Shown here: one piece after another, positions 1 through 7,407 of the stretch
How the letters are laid out: the number at the start of each line of letters is the position of its first letter
Numbering within the stretch: position 1 is the first letter of the stretch
DNA from: Nonomuraea spiralis
Lineage (GTDB): Bacteria > Actinomycetota > Actinomycetes > Streptosporangiales > Streptosporangiaceae
DNA length: 64,000 bases
Assembly: GCF_014648435.1 (NCBI RefSeq)
Contig: NZ_BMRC01000016.1
Coordinates: forward strand, 146,592-210,591
Direction: 5' to 3'
Notes under the pieces: generated by a model
Databases searched by the model: none
The model's input: the letters and a program-made list of their open reading frames with translations, nothing else
What the model was told of the DNA's origin: nothing
Program-made: the position numbers and the translations under genes

Positions 1-113
1 TCGATGCGGGCACGGATGATCTGCAGTCCTTCCGGCGAGGGCACGACCGCGTCCGCCTCCGCACGGAGCGCACGGCGCAGGACGTCGCCGTACTCGTCGG
101 GGGGCTGGGTCAT
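1..113 (-). CDS. Partial N-terminus of sigma-factor partner protein
   Basis: The first 37 or so codons of a minus-strand gene that runs off the left edge. Its ATG (113-111) overlaps the TGA of the sigma factor gene upstream in an ATGA junction, so the two are translationally coupled. The visible N-terminus (MTQPPDEYGDVLRRALRAEA) is acidic and soluble and has no signal peptide. Genes directly after SigE-family sigma factors in actinomycetes usually encode a membrane protein with a cytoplasmic N-terminus that acts as anti-sigma factor or hypothetical partner. That role is inferred from position only, because the informative part lies outside the window. Confidence 0.7.
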   Translation of the reverse strand, partial: MTQPPDEYGDVLRRALRAEADAVVPSPEGLQIIRARI

Positions 114-733
114 GACATCGTCTCCAGGACGGATCGCAACGCGGCCATGCCACGGGCGGTGTGGCTCTTGACCGCGCCCTTGCTGATTCCCATGGCATGG
201 GCGATCTCAGCCTCGGACAGATCTCCGTAATAACGCAGAACCAGTGCTTCTCTCTGTCGGGTCGGCAGGGCGCGTAACGCCTCGATGACGGCGGAGCGTT
301 CCAGCTCGCCGATCGCGCCGTTCTCGGCGCTCGGGGCGTCCGGCAGGCCCTTGGGGGCGTACTTCTCGACGACCGCGCGGTGACGCAGCACGGAACGGGA
401 CCGGTTGACGACAGACTGACGCAGGTAGGCGAGTGCTTTGTCGGGGTCACGCAGTCTGCGCCAGGCGCCATGAATGGCGACGAACGCGTCCTGCACGACT
501 TCCTCCGCGGTTGCTATGTCGCGCACCAGCAACACCGCGAGACGCACCAATGACCGAAAATGAGCGCTGTACAGCGCGGTCACGGCCATGTCGGCATCCC
601 ACCCGACCGGCACCGCCCCCATCGACCTGTCGGCCAGAAGGGTTTCGGTGGTCACATCAGTGGGACGCGCGGCCTTCCCAGAGGGTTTACGCTCTTCCGG
701 TTCTGAAGGTTTCCCCGGTTCCTTAGGGTGCAT
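110..733 (-). CDS. SigE-family ECF RNA polymerase sigma factor
   Basis: An alternative sigma factor of the SigE/ECF type, which directs RNA polymerase to a small stress or surface regulon. Sigma region 2 spans about residues 48-110 (DADMAVTALYSAHFRSLVRL, then an AEEVVQDAFVAIH helix). Region 4 spans about 145-200, with the RQREALVLRYYGDLSEAEIA helix and a GISKGAVKSHTARG recognition helix. No region 3 or C-terminal SnoaL domain is present, as expected for this group. The first 45 residues are charged and low-complexity, so the true start may be an internal ATG near 622 rather than 733. A GGGTGCATTACCC inverted repeat overlaps the 733 start codon. The gene is coupled to the partial partner gene at the window edge. 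Confidence 0.85.
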   Translation of the reverse strand: MHPKEPGKPSEPEERKPSGKAARPTDVTTETLLADRSMGAVPVGWDADMAVTALYSAHFRSLVRLAVLLVRDIATAEEVVQDAFVAIHGAWRRLRDPDKALAYLRQSVVNRSRSVLRHRAVVEKYAPKGLPDAPSAENGAIGELERSAVIEALRALPTRQREALVLRYYGDLSEAEIAHAMGISKGAVKSHTARGMAALRSVLETMS

Positions 734-889
734 TACCCAGTCGTGTCCCTCGCCAGGTGGCGTTCGCCCGACCCTGAATCATCTTTTTTGCTCTGAAGTG
801 TCGCATACTCACCCTAACCGCGCGGATCTTCGGGCGCACGACACCACGGATTACCGATTCGCAACGGACTGCCGAACGGTCGCTCTCGA

Positions 890-901
890 TAGAGTACTGC
901 C
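890..901 (+). promoter_or_regulatory. Leaderless-type -10 element of the HIT gene
   Basis: TAGAGT at 890-895 matches the actinobacterial -10 consensus TANNNT and ends six bases before the GTG at 902. Transcription would therefore start at or next to the start codon. No Shine-Dalgarno sequence is present and no convincing -35 is visible, which fits a leaderless mRNA. The rest of 734-889 holds no recognisable gene. Confidence 0.45.
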
Positions 902-1246
902 GTGAGCGACTGCCTCTTCTGCAAAATCGTGGCCAAGGAAATTCCGGCCGACATCGTCTATGAGAACGCCAGGGCGCTGGCGTTCCGCGACATCAACCCG
1001 CAGGCTCCGACCCACGTGCTCGTCATCCCGCGCGCCCATCACGCCGACGCGGCGGCCCTCGCCGCGGCCGACGACGGGCTCGCCGACGACGTGCTCAAGG
1101 CCGCCCACGCCGTCGCCGTCCAGGAGGGCGTGGCCGAGGGCGGATACCGCATCGTCTTCAACACCGGCGCCGGCGCCGGCCAGACCGTTTTCCACGTGCA
1201 CGCCCACGTTCTCGGCGGGCGTGGCCTGACGTGGCCGCCGGGCTGA
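902..1246 (+). CDS. HIT-family (histidine triad) nucleotide-binding protein
   Basis: A small cytosolic hydrolase of the HIT/Hint branch, which cleaves AMP-lysine or other purine phosphoramidates. The N-terminus MSDCLFCKIVAKEIPADIVY is the standard Hint opening, with a CxxC pair that can bind zinc. The catalytic histidine triad HVHAHVLGG lies near residues 99-107. The length of 114 residues is typical. GTG at 902 is chosen because the Hint N-terminus starts there and a leaderless promoter abuts it. It precedes phoH by 90 bp, an arrangement common in actinobacteria, which supports the family call rather than a specific substrate. Confidence 0.93.
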   Translation: MSDCLFCKIVAKEIPADIVYENARALAFRDINPQAPTHVLVIPRAHHADAAALAAADDGLADDVLKAAHAVAVQEGVAEGGYRIVFNTGAGAGQTVFHVHAHVLGGRGLTWPPG

Positions 1247-1336
1247 TATTGACGCGAGCGATCAGCCTGGTGGCGGCTACCATGGGCGGAGAAGAACACC
1301 GAACAGACCGGGAGGCATCAGGCCGCTGGCCTGCCC

Positions 1337-2370
<1,034 letters not shown>

Positions 2371-2374
<4 letters not shown>

Positions 2375-2847
2375 GCATCGAGATCAACAACGAGTCCGGT
2401 GTCGGCGTCGACGAGGAGAACCTCGTCGCGCTGGCCACCCACGTGCTCGGCGAGATGGGCATCAACCCGCTCGCCGAGCTGTCCATCGTGGTCGTCGACG
2501 AGGACGCCATGGCCGAGCTGCACGAGAAGTGGATGGGCGAGCCCGGCCCGACCGACGTGCTGGCCTTCCCGATGGACGAGCTGCGTCCCGGCGGCGGCGC
2601 CCGCGGCGACGGCGAGAGCCCGGCCGACCCGGCGCTGCTCGGCGACGTCGTGCTCTGCCCGCAGGTGGCGGCCAGGCAGGCCCAGGAGGCCGGCCACAGC
2701 GCCCAGGACGAGCTGGAGCTGCTGTGCACCCACGGCATCCTGCACCTGCTCGGCTACGACCACGCCGAGCCCGAGGAGCACAAGGAGATGTTCGGGCTGC
2801 AGGCTCAGCTTCTTGAGTCCTGGCAGGAGGTGCGCGACTCGCGGTGA
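2371..2847 (+). CDS. ybeY: Endoribonuclease / rRNA maturation factor YbeY
   Basis: A single-strand-specific, zinc-dependent endoribonuclease needed for 16S rRNA 3'-end maturation and 70S quality control. The zinc-binding motif HGILHLLGYDH (three His) sits near residues 121-131, as in all YbeY proteins. The length of 158 residues is usual for the actinobacterial version. The GTG start at 2371 overlaps the phoH stop as GTGA, and the 3' end overlaps the next GTG, so the three genes are a translationally coupled operon. Confidence 0.96.
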
Positions 2848-4139
2848 ACGCCTGGTTGCTGTGGGCCATCGCCCTTGTGATCATCGGTGGCCTGATCGCC
2901 AGTGCGGAGACGGCACTGACGCGCATCTCCAGGGTGCGCGCGGAGGAGTTCGTCCGCGAGGGCAGACGCGGGGCCGAGCGCCTCCAGGCCATCGTCACCG
3001 ACCCGCCGCGCTACCTCAACCTGCTCCTGCTGCTGCGCCTGAGCTGTGAGCTGGTGGCGACGGTCATCGCCACGCTGCTGTTCATCGACCTCATGCACGA
3101 CCAGGGCTGGGCGTACGTGGCCGCCGCGGCGGTCATGATCGTGGTCAGCTACGTCGTCGTCGGGGTCATGCCCCGTACGCTGGGCCGCCAGCACGCCGAG
3201 CCGGTCGCGCTGGCCGGGGCGCCGATCGTCTACGGCCTGACCCGCATCTTCGGCCCGCTGCCCAAGCTGCTCATCCTGCTCGGCAACGCGCTGACCCCCG
3301 GCAAGGGCTTCCGCGACGGGCCGTTCACCTCGGAGGCCGAGCTGCGCGACCTGGTCGACCTGGCCGAGGAGCGGCGGGTGATCGAGCCGGACGAGCGCGA
3401 GATGATCCACTCGGTCTTCGAGCTGGGCGACACGCTGGTCCGCGAGGTCATGGTGCCCCGTACGGACATGGTCTACATCGAGCGGGGCAAGACGATCAGC
3501 CAGGCGCTGTCGCTCGCGCTGCGCAGCGGCTTCTCCCGCATCCCGGTCGTGGGCGAGAACGAGGACGACGTCATCGGCATCGCCTACCTCAAGGACATCG
3601 CCCGCAAGATCCACGAGTCGGGGGAGGGCGGCGGCAAGGAGACGGTCGAGTCGATCATGCGATCGGCCGCGTACGTGCCGGAGAGCAAGCCCATCGACCA
3701 GCTCATGCGCGAGATGCAGGCCCGGCAGATCCATATGGCGATCGTCATCGACGAGTACGGCGGCACCGCCGGCCTCGTCACCATCGAAGACGTCCTGGAG
3801 GAGATCGTCGGCGAGATCACCGACGAGTACGACCAGGAGGCCCCGCGCGTGGAGACCATGCCCGACGGCGGCATGCGGGTGACCGCCCGCATGCCGGTCG
3901 ACGAGCTGGGCGAGCTGTTCGACACCGAGATCGACGTCGACGACGTCGAGACGGTCGGCGGCCTGCTGGCCCACGCGCTCGGCCGGGTGCCGATCGCCGG
4001 GTCGCAGTCGGAGGTGGCCGGGCTGGAGCTGACGGCCGAGAGCCTGGCCGGGCGGCGCAACCGCATCAGCACCGTCGTGGTCCGCCGGGTCACGCGGCCC
4101 GAGGAGGAGACGGATCAGGCCGCGGCCGACCGCGAGTGA
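2844..4139 (+). CDS. Hemolysin-type CNNM/CorC membrane protein (DUF21-CBS-CorC_HlyC)
   Basis: A membrane protein of the CNNM/CorC family, linked to Mg2+/Co2+ export or homeostasis. An N-terminal DUF21 membrane domain with three to four hydrophobic segments covers about residues 1-140. Tandem CBS domains (about 195-320) include VMVPRTDMVYIE and the IVIDEYGGTAGLVTIEDVLE stretch. A C-terminal CorC_HlyC domain (about 335-415) follows. GTG at 2844 overlaps the end of ybeY. The family was named for hemolysins but most members are ion transport proteins. The gene closes the phoH-ybeY block and is followed by 308 bp without a gene. Confidence 0.92.
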   Translation: MNAWLLWAIALVIIGGLIASAETALTRISRVRAEEFVREGRRGAERLQAIVTDPPRYLNLLLLLRLSCELVATVIATLLFIDLMHDQGWAYVAAAAVMIVVSYVVVGVMPRTLGRQHAEPVALAGAPIVYGLTRIFGPLPKLLILLGNALTPGKGFRDGPFTSEAELRDLVDLAEERRVIEPDEREMIHSVFELGDTLVREVMVPRTDMVYIERGKTISQALSLALRSGFSRIPVVGENEDDVIGIAYLKDIARKIHESGEGGGKETVESIMRSAAYVPESKPIDQLMREMQARQIHMAIVIDEYGGTAGLVTIEDVLEEIVGEITDEYDQEAPRVETMPDGGMRVTARMPVDELGELFDTEIDVDDVETVGGLLAHALGRVPIAGSQSEVAGLELTAESLAGRRNRISTVVVRRVTRPEEETDQAAADRE

Positions 4140-4159
4140 CCGCTTTGCGGGGAGTTGCC

Positions 4160-4232
4160 GCAAGTGTTCTACAAGTCTCCTGCAAGTGGGTTCCGGCAGT
4201 GTCATACCTGACACCCGGTGCGGTGGGTGTCA
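4160..4232 (+). promoter_or_regulatory. 11-bp-phased CAAGT repeats and GTGTCA palindromes
   Basis: Three heptamers GCAAGTG (4160-4166), ACAAGTC (4171-4177) and GCAAGTG (4182-4188) lie exactly 11 bp apart, the spacing of SARP/OmpR-type binding sites. A perfect 16-bp palindrome GTGTCA-TACC-TGACAC follows at 4199-4214. A second inverted repeat, TGACACCC (4209-4216) with GGGTGTCA (4225-4232), shares its right arm. A -10-like CATACC lies inside the palindrome. The binding proteins are unknown. A SARP is encoded 3-6 kb downstream, but a direct link is inference. Confidence 0.45.
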
Positions 4233-4447
4233 CGAGGAAGCGTCCGAACGCCGGGTGGGGTTCGCGGCGGGAGGGCGCTCCTGGGGGGACGACGGCGTTC
4301 CGGCCAGCTAGCCGGCTTGGACGTCGATCGGCGTAAAGGGTGTTCTCGTCTGGAAAACCGGACGGGGGCACCCTTTTTGCGTTTGGTGGAGACTCCGTGG
4401 AGATTGCCGCATTCGTCACCTGGGGAGGCTGCGGTCCAGGGGGAATC
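4233..4447 (+). other. Gene-free remainder of the 308-bp intergenic stretch
   Basis: No open frame here has convincing codon use. A 66-codon frame starting at 4136 is basic and low-complexity and resembles no family I know. The stretch holds a terminator-like hairpin at 4336-4378 and then the Shine-Dalgarno of the lipoprotein gene. Together with the repeats upstream, it could hold a short untranslated RNA of about 170 nt, which is conjecture. Confidence 0.4.
4336..4378 (+). terminator. Rho-independent terminator-like hairpin
   Basis: AAGGGTG (4336-4342) pairs with CACCCTT (4369-4375). An inner CGTC/GACG pair (4347-4350 with 4361-4364) surrounds a TGGAAAACCG loop, and the stem runs into TTTTT. 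The nearest upstream stop codon is almost 200 bp away, so this hairpin may end a non-coding transcript or a long 3' UTR rather than the CNNM gene directly. Confidence 0.6.
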
Positions 4448-5083
4448 ATGAAACCGGGGATCATCCTGTACGGGCTGCTGGCCGCGACCCTGGCGGGCTG
4501 CGCCGGCGGCGGCGCGGACAGCGTCGTGGACGCCCACGCCATGGCCGAGCTCCGTGAGGTGCTCAACAGGCGGCCGAGCCTGCCGGACGGCTTCGCGCAA
4601 CGGCCGGAGCAGGCGTGGCGGGTGCCGTTCGGCCGGCTGGACAAGGACTGCGGATCCGCGCTCGACGCGGCGGCCGGGCACGCGCCGCAGGAAGGGCTCA
4701 CCGGCCAGGCCGCGGTCAGCTACCAGGGGGACGGCCTGGGGGAGCGGGCCGGCGTCGGCCTCGCGCGGTACGCCGGCGACGAGGCCGAGACCAGCTTCGA
4801 CGCGCTCAGCGACGGCCTGGAGTCGTGCCGGGAGATCAGGGTGGCCGGCGGCACCGACCTGCGCGCCCGCCGGCTGGACATCGGCGACGCGGGCCGGTCC
4901 GGCGACGAGGTCGTCGGTACGCGGCTGCGCGGGCGGCTGAACGGCTACCCGTACGCGCTGGACGTCGTGTTGTCGCGGACCGGTGACACGCTGGTGTCGG
5001 TCGTGCACGCGGGAATGACCGACGTGGACCGGGACCGGACGAAGAAACTGGTCGCCGCCGTGCTGTCGATGTCCACCGCCTAA
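4448..5083 (+). CDS. Secreted lipoprotein of unknown function
   Basis: I do not recognise a family. The 211-residue product has a clear lipoprotein signal peptide, MKPGIILYGLLAATLAGCAG, with the lipobox LAGC and lipidation Cys at residue 18. It should sit on the outer face of the cytoplasmic membrane. The mature part has two further Cys (DKDCGSALDA and GLESCREIR) that may form a disulfide, and resembles the sensor-like domains of small actinobacterial lipoproteins. The ATG at 4448 is preferred over an in-frame upstream GTG at 4340 because the signal peptide starts there and AGGGGGA precedes it. It lies inside the phoH-era block, 10 bp before the deaminase-like gene. Confidence 0.75.
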   Translation: MKPGIILYGLLAATLAGCAGGGADSVVDAHAMAELREVLNRRPSLPDGFAQRPEQAWRVPFGRLDKDCGSALDAAAGHAPQEGLTGQAAVSYQGDGLGERAGVGLARYAGDEAETSFDALSDGLESCREIRVAGGTDLRARRLDIGDAGRSGDEVVGTRLRGRLNGYPYALDVVLSRTGDTLVSVVHAGMTDVDRDRTKKLVAAVLSMSTA

Positions 5084-5093
5084 CCTGGTTCCC

Positions 5094-5411
5094 GTGACTC
5101 TCGATCCTGAAGACAGCAAGATCATCACTCTGGCGCGGGCGGCCAGGGCACGCAACGAGGCGGCGGAGGGGGCCGCCGTGCGCGACGAGACCGGGCGCAC
5201 GTACTCGGCGACCAACGTCGCGTTGTCGTCGCTGAGGTTGTCGGCCGTACAGGTCGCGGCGGCGATGGCGATCTCCAGCGGCGCGCGTTCGCTGGAGGCC
5301 GTGGCGCTGGTGACGGCGGGCGAGCCGGACCCGGCCGACGAGGCGGTCGCGGCCGAGCTGGGCGTCAAGGCCCTGCTCGTGGCCGGCCCCGACGGCACGC
5401 TGAGGTCCTGA
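5094..5411 (+). CDS. Cytidine deaminase-like protein lacking zinc ligands
   Basis: A 105-residue protein with the fold signature of the cytidine deaminase superfamily (ARAARARNEAAEGAAVRDET, then YSATNVALSSLRLSAVQVA and SSGARSLEAVALVT), found next to era in many actinobacteria. In active enzymes the second block reads as a C/HAE zinc motif and a later PCxxC supplies two more Cys. Here the product has no Cys or His at all, so it cannot bind the catalytic zinc. It is probably a non-catalytic relative whose role is unknown. GTG at 5094 is used, and the gene ends one base before the NUDIX gene. Confidence 0.8.
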   Translation: MTLDPEDSKIITLARAARARNEAAEGAAVRDETGRTYSATNVALSSLRLSAVQVAAAMAISSGARSLEAVALVTAGEPDPADEAVAAELGVKALLVAGPDGTLRS

Positions 5412-5412
5412 C

Positions 5413-5889
5413 GTGGCCATGTCGCCGTTCCTGGCCCGGCTGCGGGCCAAGATAGGCAACGACCTGATCATGTTGCCGTCGGTCAACGGATGCGTGTTCG
5501 ACCAGGCGGGCCGGGTGCTGATGGCCAAGCACGGCGACGTCGGCCTGTGGGCCACGCCCGGCGGCGGCGTCGACCCCGGCGAGCGCCCCGAGGACGCCGT
5601 GGTCAGGGAGCTGCGCGAGGAGCTGGCCATCGAGGTCGAGGTACGCGGGCTGATCGGCGTCTTCGGCGGCCCGGAGTACCACACGGTCTACCCCAACGGC
5701 CACGAGGTCGCGTACGTGATCGCCATGTACGCCTGCACGCTCGCCTCCGGCACGCCGACCCCCGACGGCGAGGAGATCACCGACTACAAGTGGGTGGCCG
5801 AGCACGAGGTCGGCGGCCTCACGACGACGGCCTGGACGCCGGGCGCGCTGCCCGACGCGTTCACCTGGTGGCGTGAACACGCCGGCTGA
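5413..5889 (+). CDS. NUDIX hydrolase
   Basis: A cytosolic pyrophosphohydrolase of the NUDIX superfamily that cleaves nucleoside diphosphates linked to another moiety. The NUDIX box is complete: GGGVDPGERPEDAVVRELRE continuing into EEL near residues 53-75, with the RELREE metal-binding core. The length of 158 residues is typical. The substrate cannot be read from sequence. Either GTG 5413 or ATG 5419 could be the start. It sits between the deaminase-like gene and era with only 9 bp to era, so it is co-transcribed with them. Confidence 0.9.
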   Translation: MAMSPFLARLRAKIGNDLIMLPSVNGCVFDQAGRVLMAKHGDVGLWATPGGGVDPGERPEDAVVRELREELAIEVEVRGLIGVFGGPEYHTVYPNGHEVAYVIAMYACTLASGTPTPDGEEITDYKWVAEHEVGGLTTTAWTPGALPDAFTWWREHAG

Positions 5890-5898
5890 TAAGCGACA

Positions 5899-6816
5899 AT
5901 GCACAATGTGACTTCGCCAGACAACCATCGCGCCGGATTCGCCTGCTTCGTGGGAAGGCCGAACGTCGGCAAGTCCACGTTGATGAACGCCCTGGTCGGC
6001 GCGAAGGTGGCGATCACCTCGTCCAAGCCGCAGACGACCAGGCGGGTCATCAGGGGCATCGTGCACCGCCCCGACGCCCAGATCGTCATCGTGGACACGC
6101 CGGGCCTGCACCGGCCGCGCACCCTCCTCGGCGAGCGGCTGGACAGCCTGGTGTTGTCCACGCTCACCGAGGTCGACGTGATCGGCTTCTGCGTCCCGGC
6201 CAACGAGCCGATCGGCAAGGGCGACCGTTTCATCGCCGACAAGCTGTCGGCGGTCAAGAAGACGCCCGTGGTCGCCGTCGTGACCAAGTGCGACCTGGCA
6301 AGCAGGGAACAGATCGCCCAGCAGCTCCTCGCGGTGTCGCAGGTGGCCGAGTTCGCGGCCGTCGTGCCGGTGTCGGCGCAGTCGGGGGAGCAGCTCGACG
6401 TGCTGGGCGACGTGCTGATCGAGCACCTGCCCGAGTCGCCGCCGCTCTACGAGGGCGGGCAGCTCACCGACGAGCCCGAGCAGGTGATGGTGGGCGAGCT
6501 GATCAGGGAGGCGGCCCTGGAGGGCGTACGCGACGAGCTGCCGCACTCGATCGCCGTGGTCGTCGACGAGATGATGCCCCGCGAGGGGCGCGACGACCTG
6601 CTCGACATCTACGCCCACATGTTCGTCGAGCGGCCCTCCCAGAAGGCCATCGTCATCGGGCACAAGGGCGAGCGGCTGCGCGACGTCGGCACCAAGGCCC
6701 GCAAGCAGATCGAGGCGCTGCTCGGCACGCGGGTCTACCTCGACCTGCGCATCAGCGTGGCCAAGGACTGGCAGCGCGACCCCAAGCAGCTTCGCCGCCT
6801 CGGCTTCTTCGACTGA
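5899..6816 (+). CDS. era: GTPase Era
   Basis: An essential ribosome-assembly GTPase that binds 16S rRNA near its 3' end and links 30S maturation to the cell cycle. The G1 motif GRPNVGKSTLMNALVG (about residues 18-33), the switch-region TTRRVIRGI, G3 DTPG and G4 TKCD are all present. The C-terminal KH domain (about 215-300) carries IVIGHKGERLRDVGTKARKQ. The length of 305 residues is normal. It ends the left part of the conserved block; its usual neighbours recO and uppS appear only at 49.9 kb. Confidence 0.97.
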   Translation: MHNVTSPDNHRAGFACFVGRPNVGKSTLMNALVGAKVAITSSKPQTTRRVIRGIVHRPDAQIVIVDTPGLHRPRTLLGERLDSLVLSTLTEVDVIGFCVPANEPIGKGDRFIADKLSAVKKTPVVAVVTKCDLASREQIAQQLLAVSQVAEFAAVVPVSAQSGEQLDVLGDVLIEHLPESPPLYEGGQLTDEPEQVMVGELIREAALEGVRDELPHSIAVVVDEMMPREGRDDLLDIYAHMFVERPSQKAIVIGHKGERLRDVGTKARKQIEALLGTRVYLDLRISVAKDWQRDPKQLRRLGFFD

Positions 6817-6834
6817 CCCGGTCGCTCAGGACGG

Positions 6835-7308
6835 TCAGCGTGGGCGGCGCGGCAGGGCCAGCACCGACAACACGACGATCGCGATCGAGCAGGCCAGCGC
6901 GGCGAACCAGCCGAACCTGATGACCGGCTCGACCGACAACAGCCGGCCCAGGTCGATGGAGAGCCGGTCGCCGATGCGCTGGGGGTCGGAGACGAACAGC
7001 ACCAGCAACACCGTGGCCAGCGCGCCGGGGATCACGGCCAGGGCCGCGACGCGCGGCCGGCCGCCGAGCAGGCCCGTGACGCCGAACGCGAGCGCGGCCA
7101 GGCCGGCGAGGAGCGTGTAGAGGCCCGTGCTGACGTCGACGCCGCGCACGTCGTCGGAGACGCCGCCGCCGAGCAGGTCGCTGCGGGCCTCGACACCGGC
7201 CCAGGGCATGATCGCGGTGAGCACCAGGAGAGCGGCCGCGACGGCGACGGCCAGCGCGGCGCCGCGGCGGGCGGACGTCGTCCGGGCGGGCTTGAGGTCA
7301 TCGGCCAC
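6835..7308 (-). CDS. Membrane protein of unknown function, four predicted segments
   Basis: A 157-residue integral membrane protein, not recognised as a named family. Hydrophobic stretches appear as GAALAVAVAAALLVLTAIMP (followed by an extracellular WAGVEARSDLLGGG loop), TGLYTLLAGLAALAFGVTGL, AALAVIPGALATVLLVLFV and FAALACSIAIVVLSVLAL. This four-helix pattern with a W-x-G loop after helix 1 occurs in small actinobacterial Trp-rich/TIGR02234-like membrane proteins, but I do not press the match. GTG at 7308 is chosen because the frame upstream of it is Arg-rich and unlike a protein start. It is convergent with era. Confidence 0.7.
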   Translation of the reverse strand: MADDLKPARTTSARRGAALAVAVAAALLVLTAIMPWAGVEARSDLLGGGVSDDVRGVDVSTGLYTLLAGLAALAFGVTGLLGGRPRVAALAVIPGALATVLLVLFVSDPQRIGDRLSIDLGRLLSVEPVIRFGWFAALACSIAIVVLSVLALPRRPR

Positions 7309-7407
7309 ACGATCACTGTAAGCCGGGGCCCCGCCCCTCACCACCCGACGCGACGGAGTCGTCACCAAGCCGGACGGCCGGCGCGGGGGTTGGCGGCGGA
7401 CGGGACT

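Noticed and set aside
4136..4336. 66-codon ORF after the CNNM gene.
   Set aside because: It overlaps repeats and palindromes, lacks a Shine-Dalgarno, and its product is basic low-complexity sequence.
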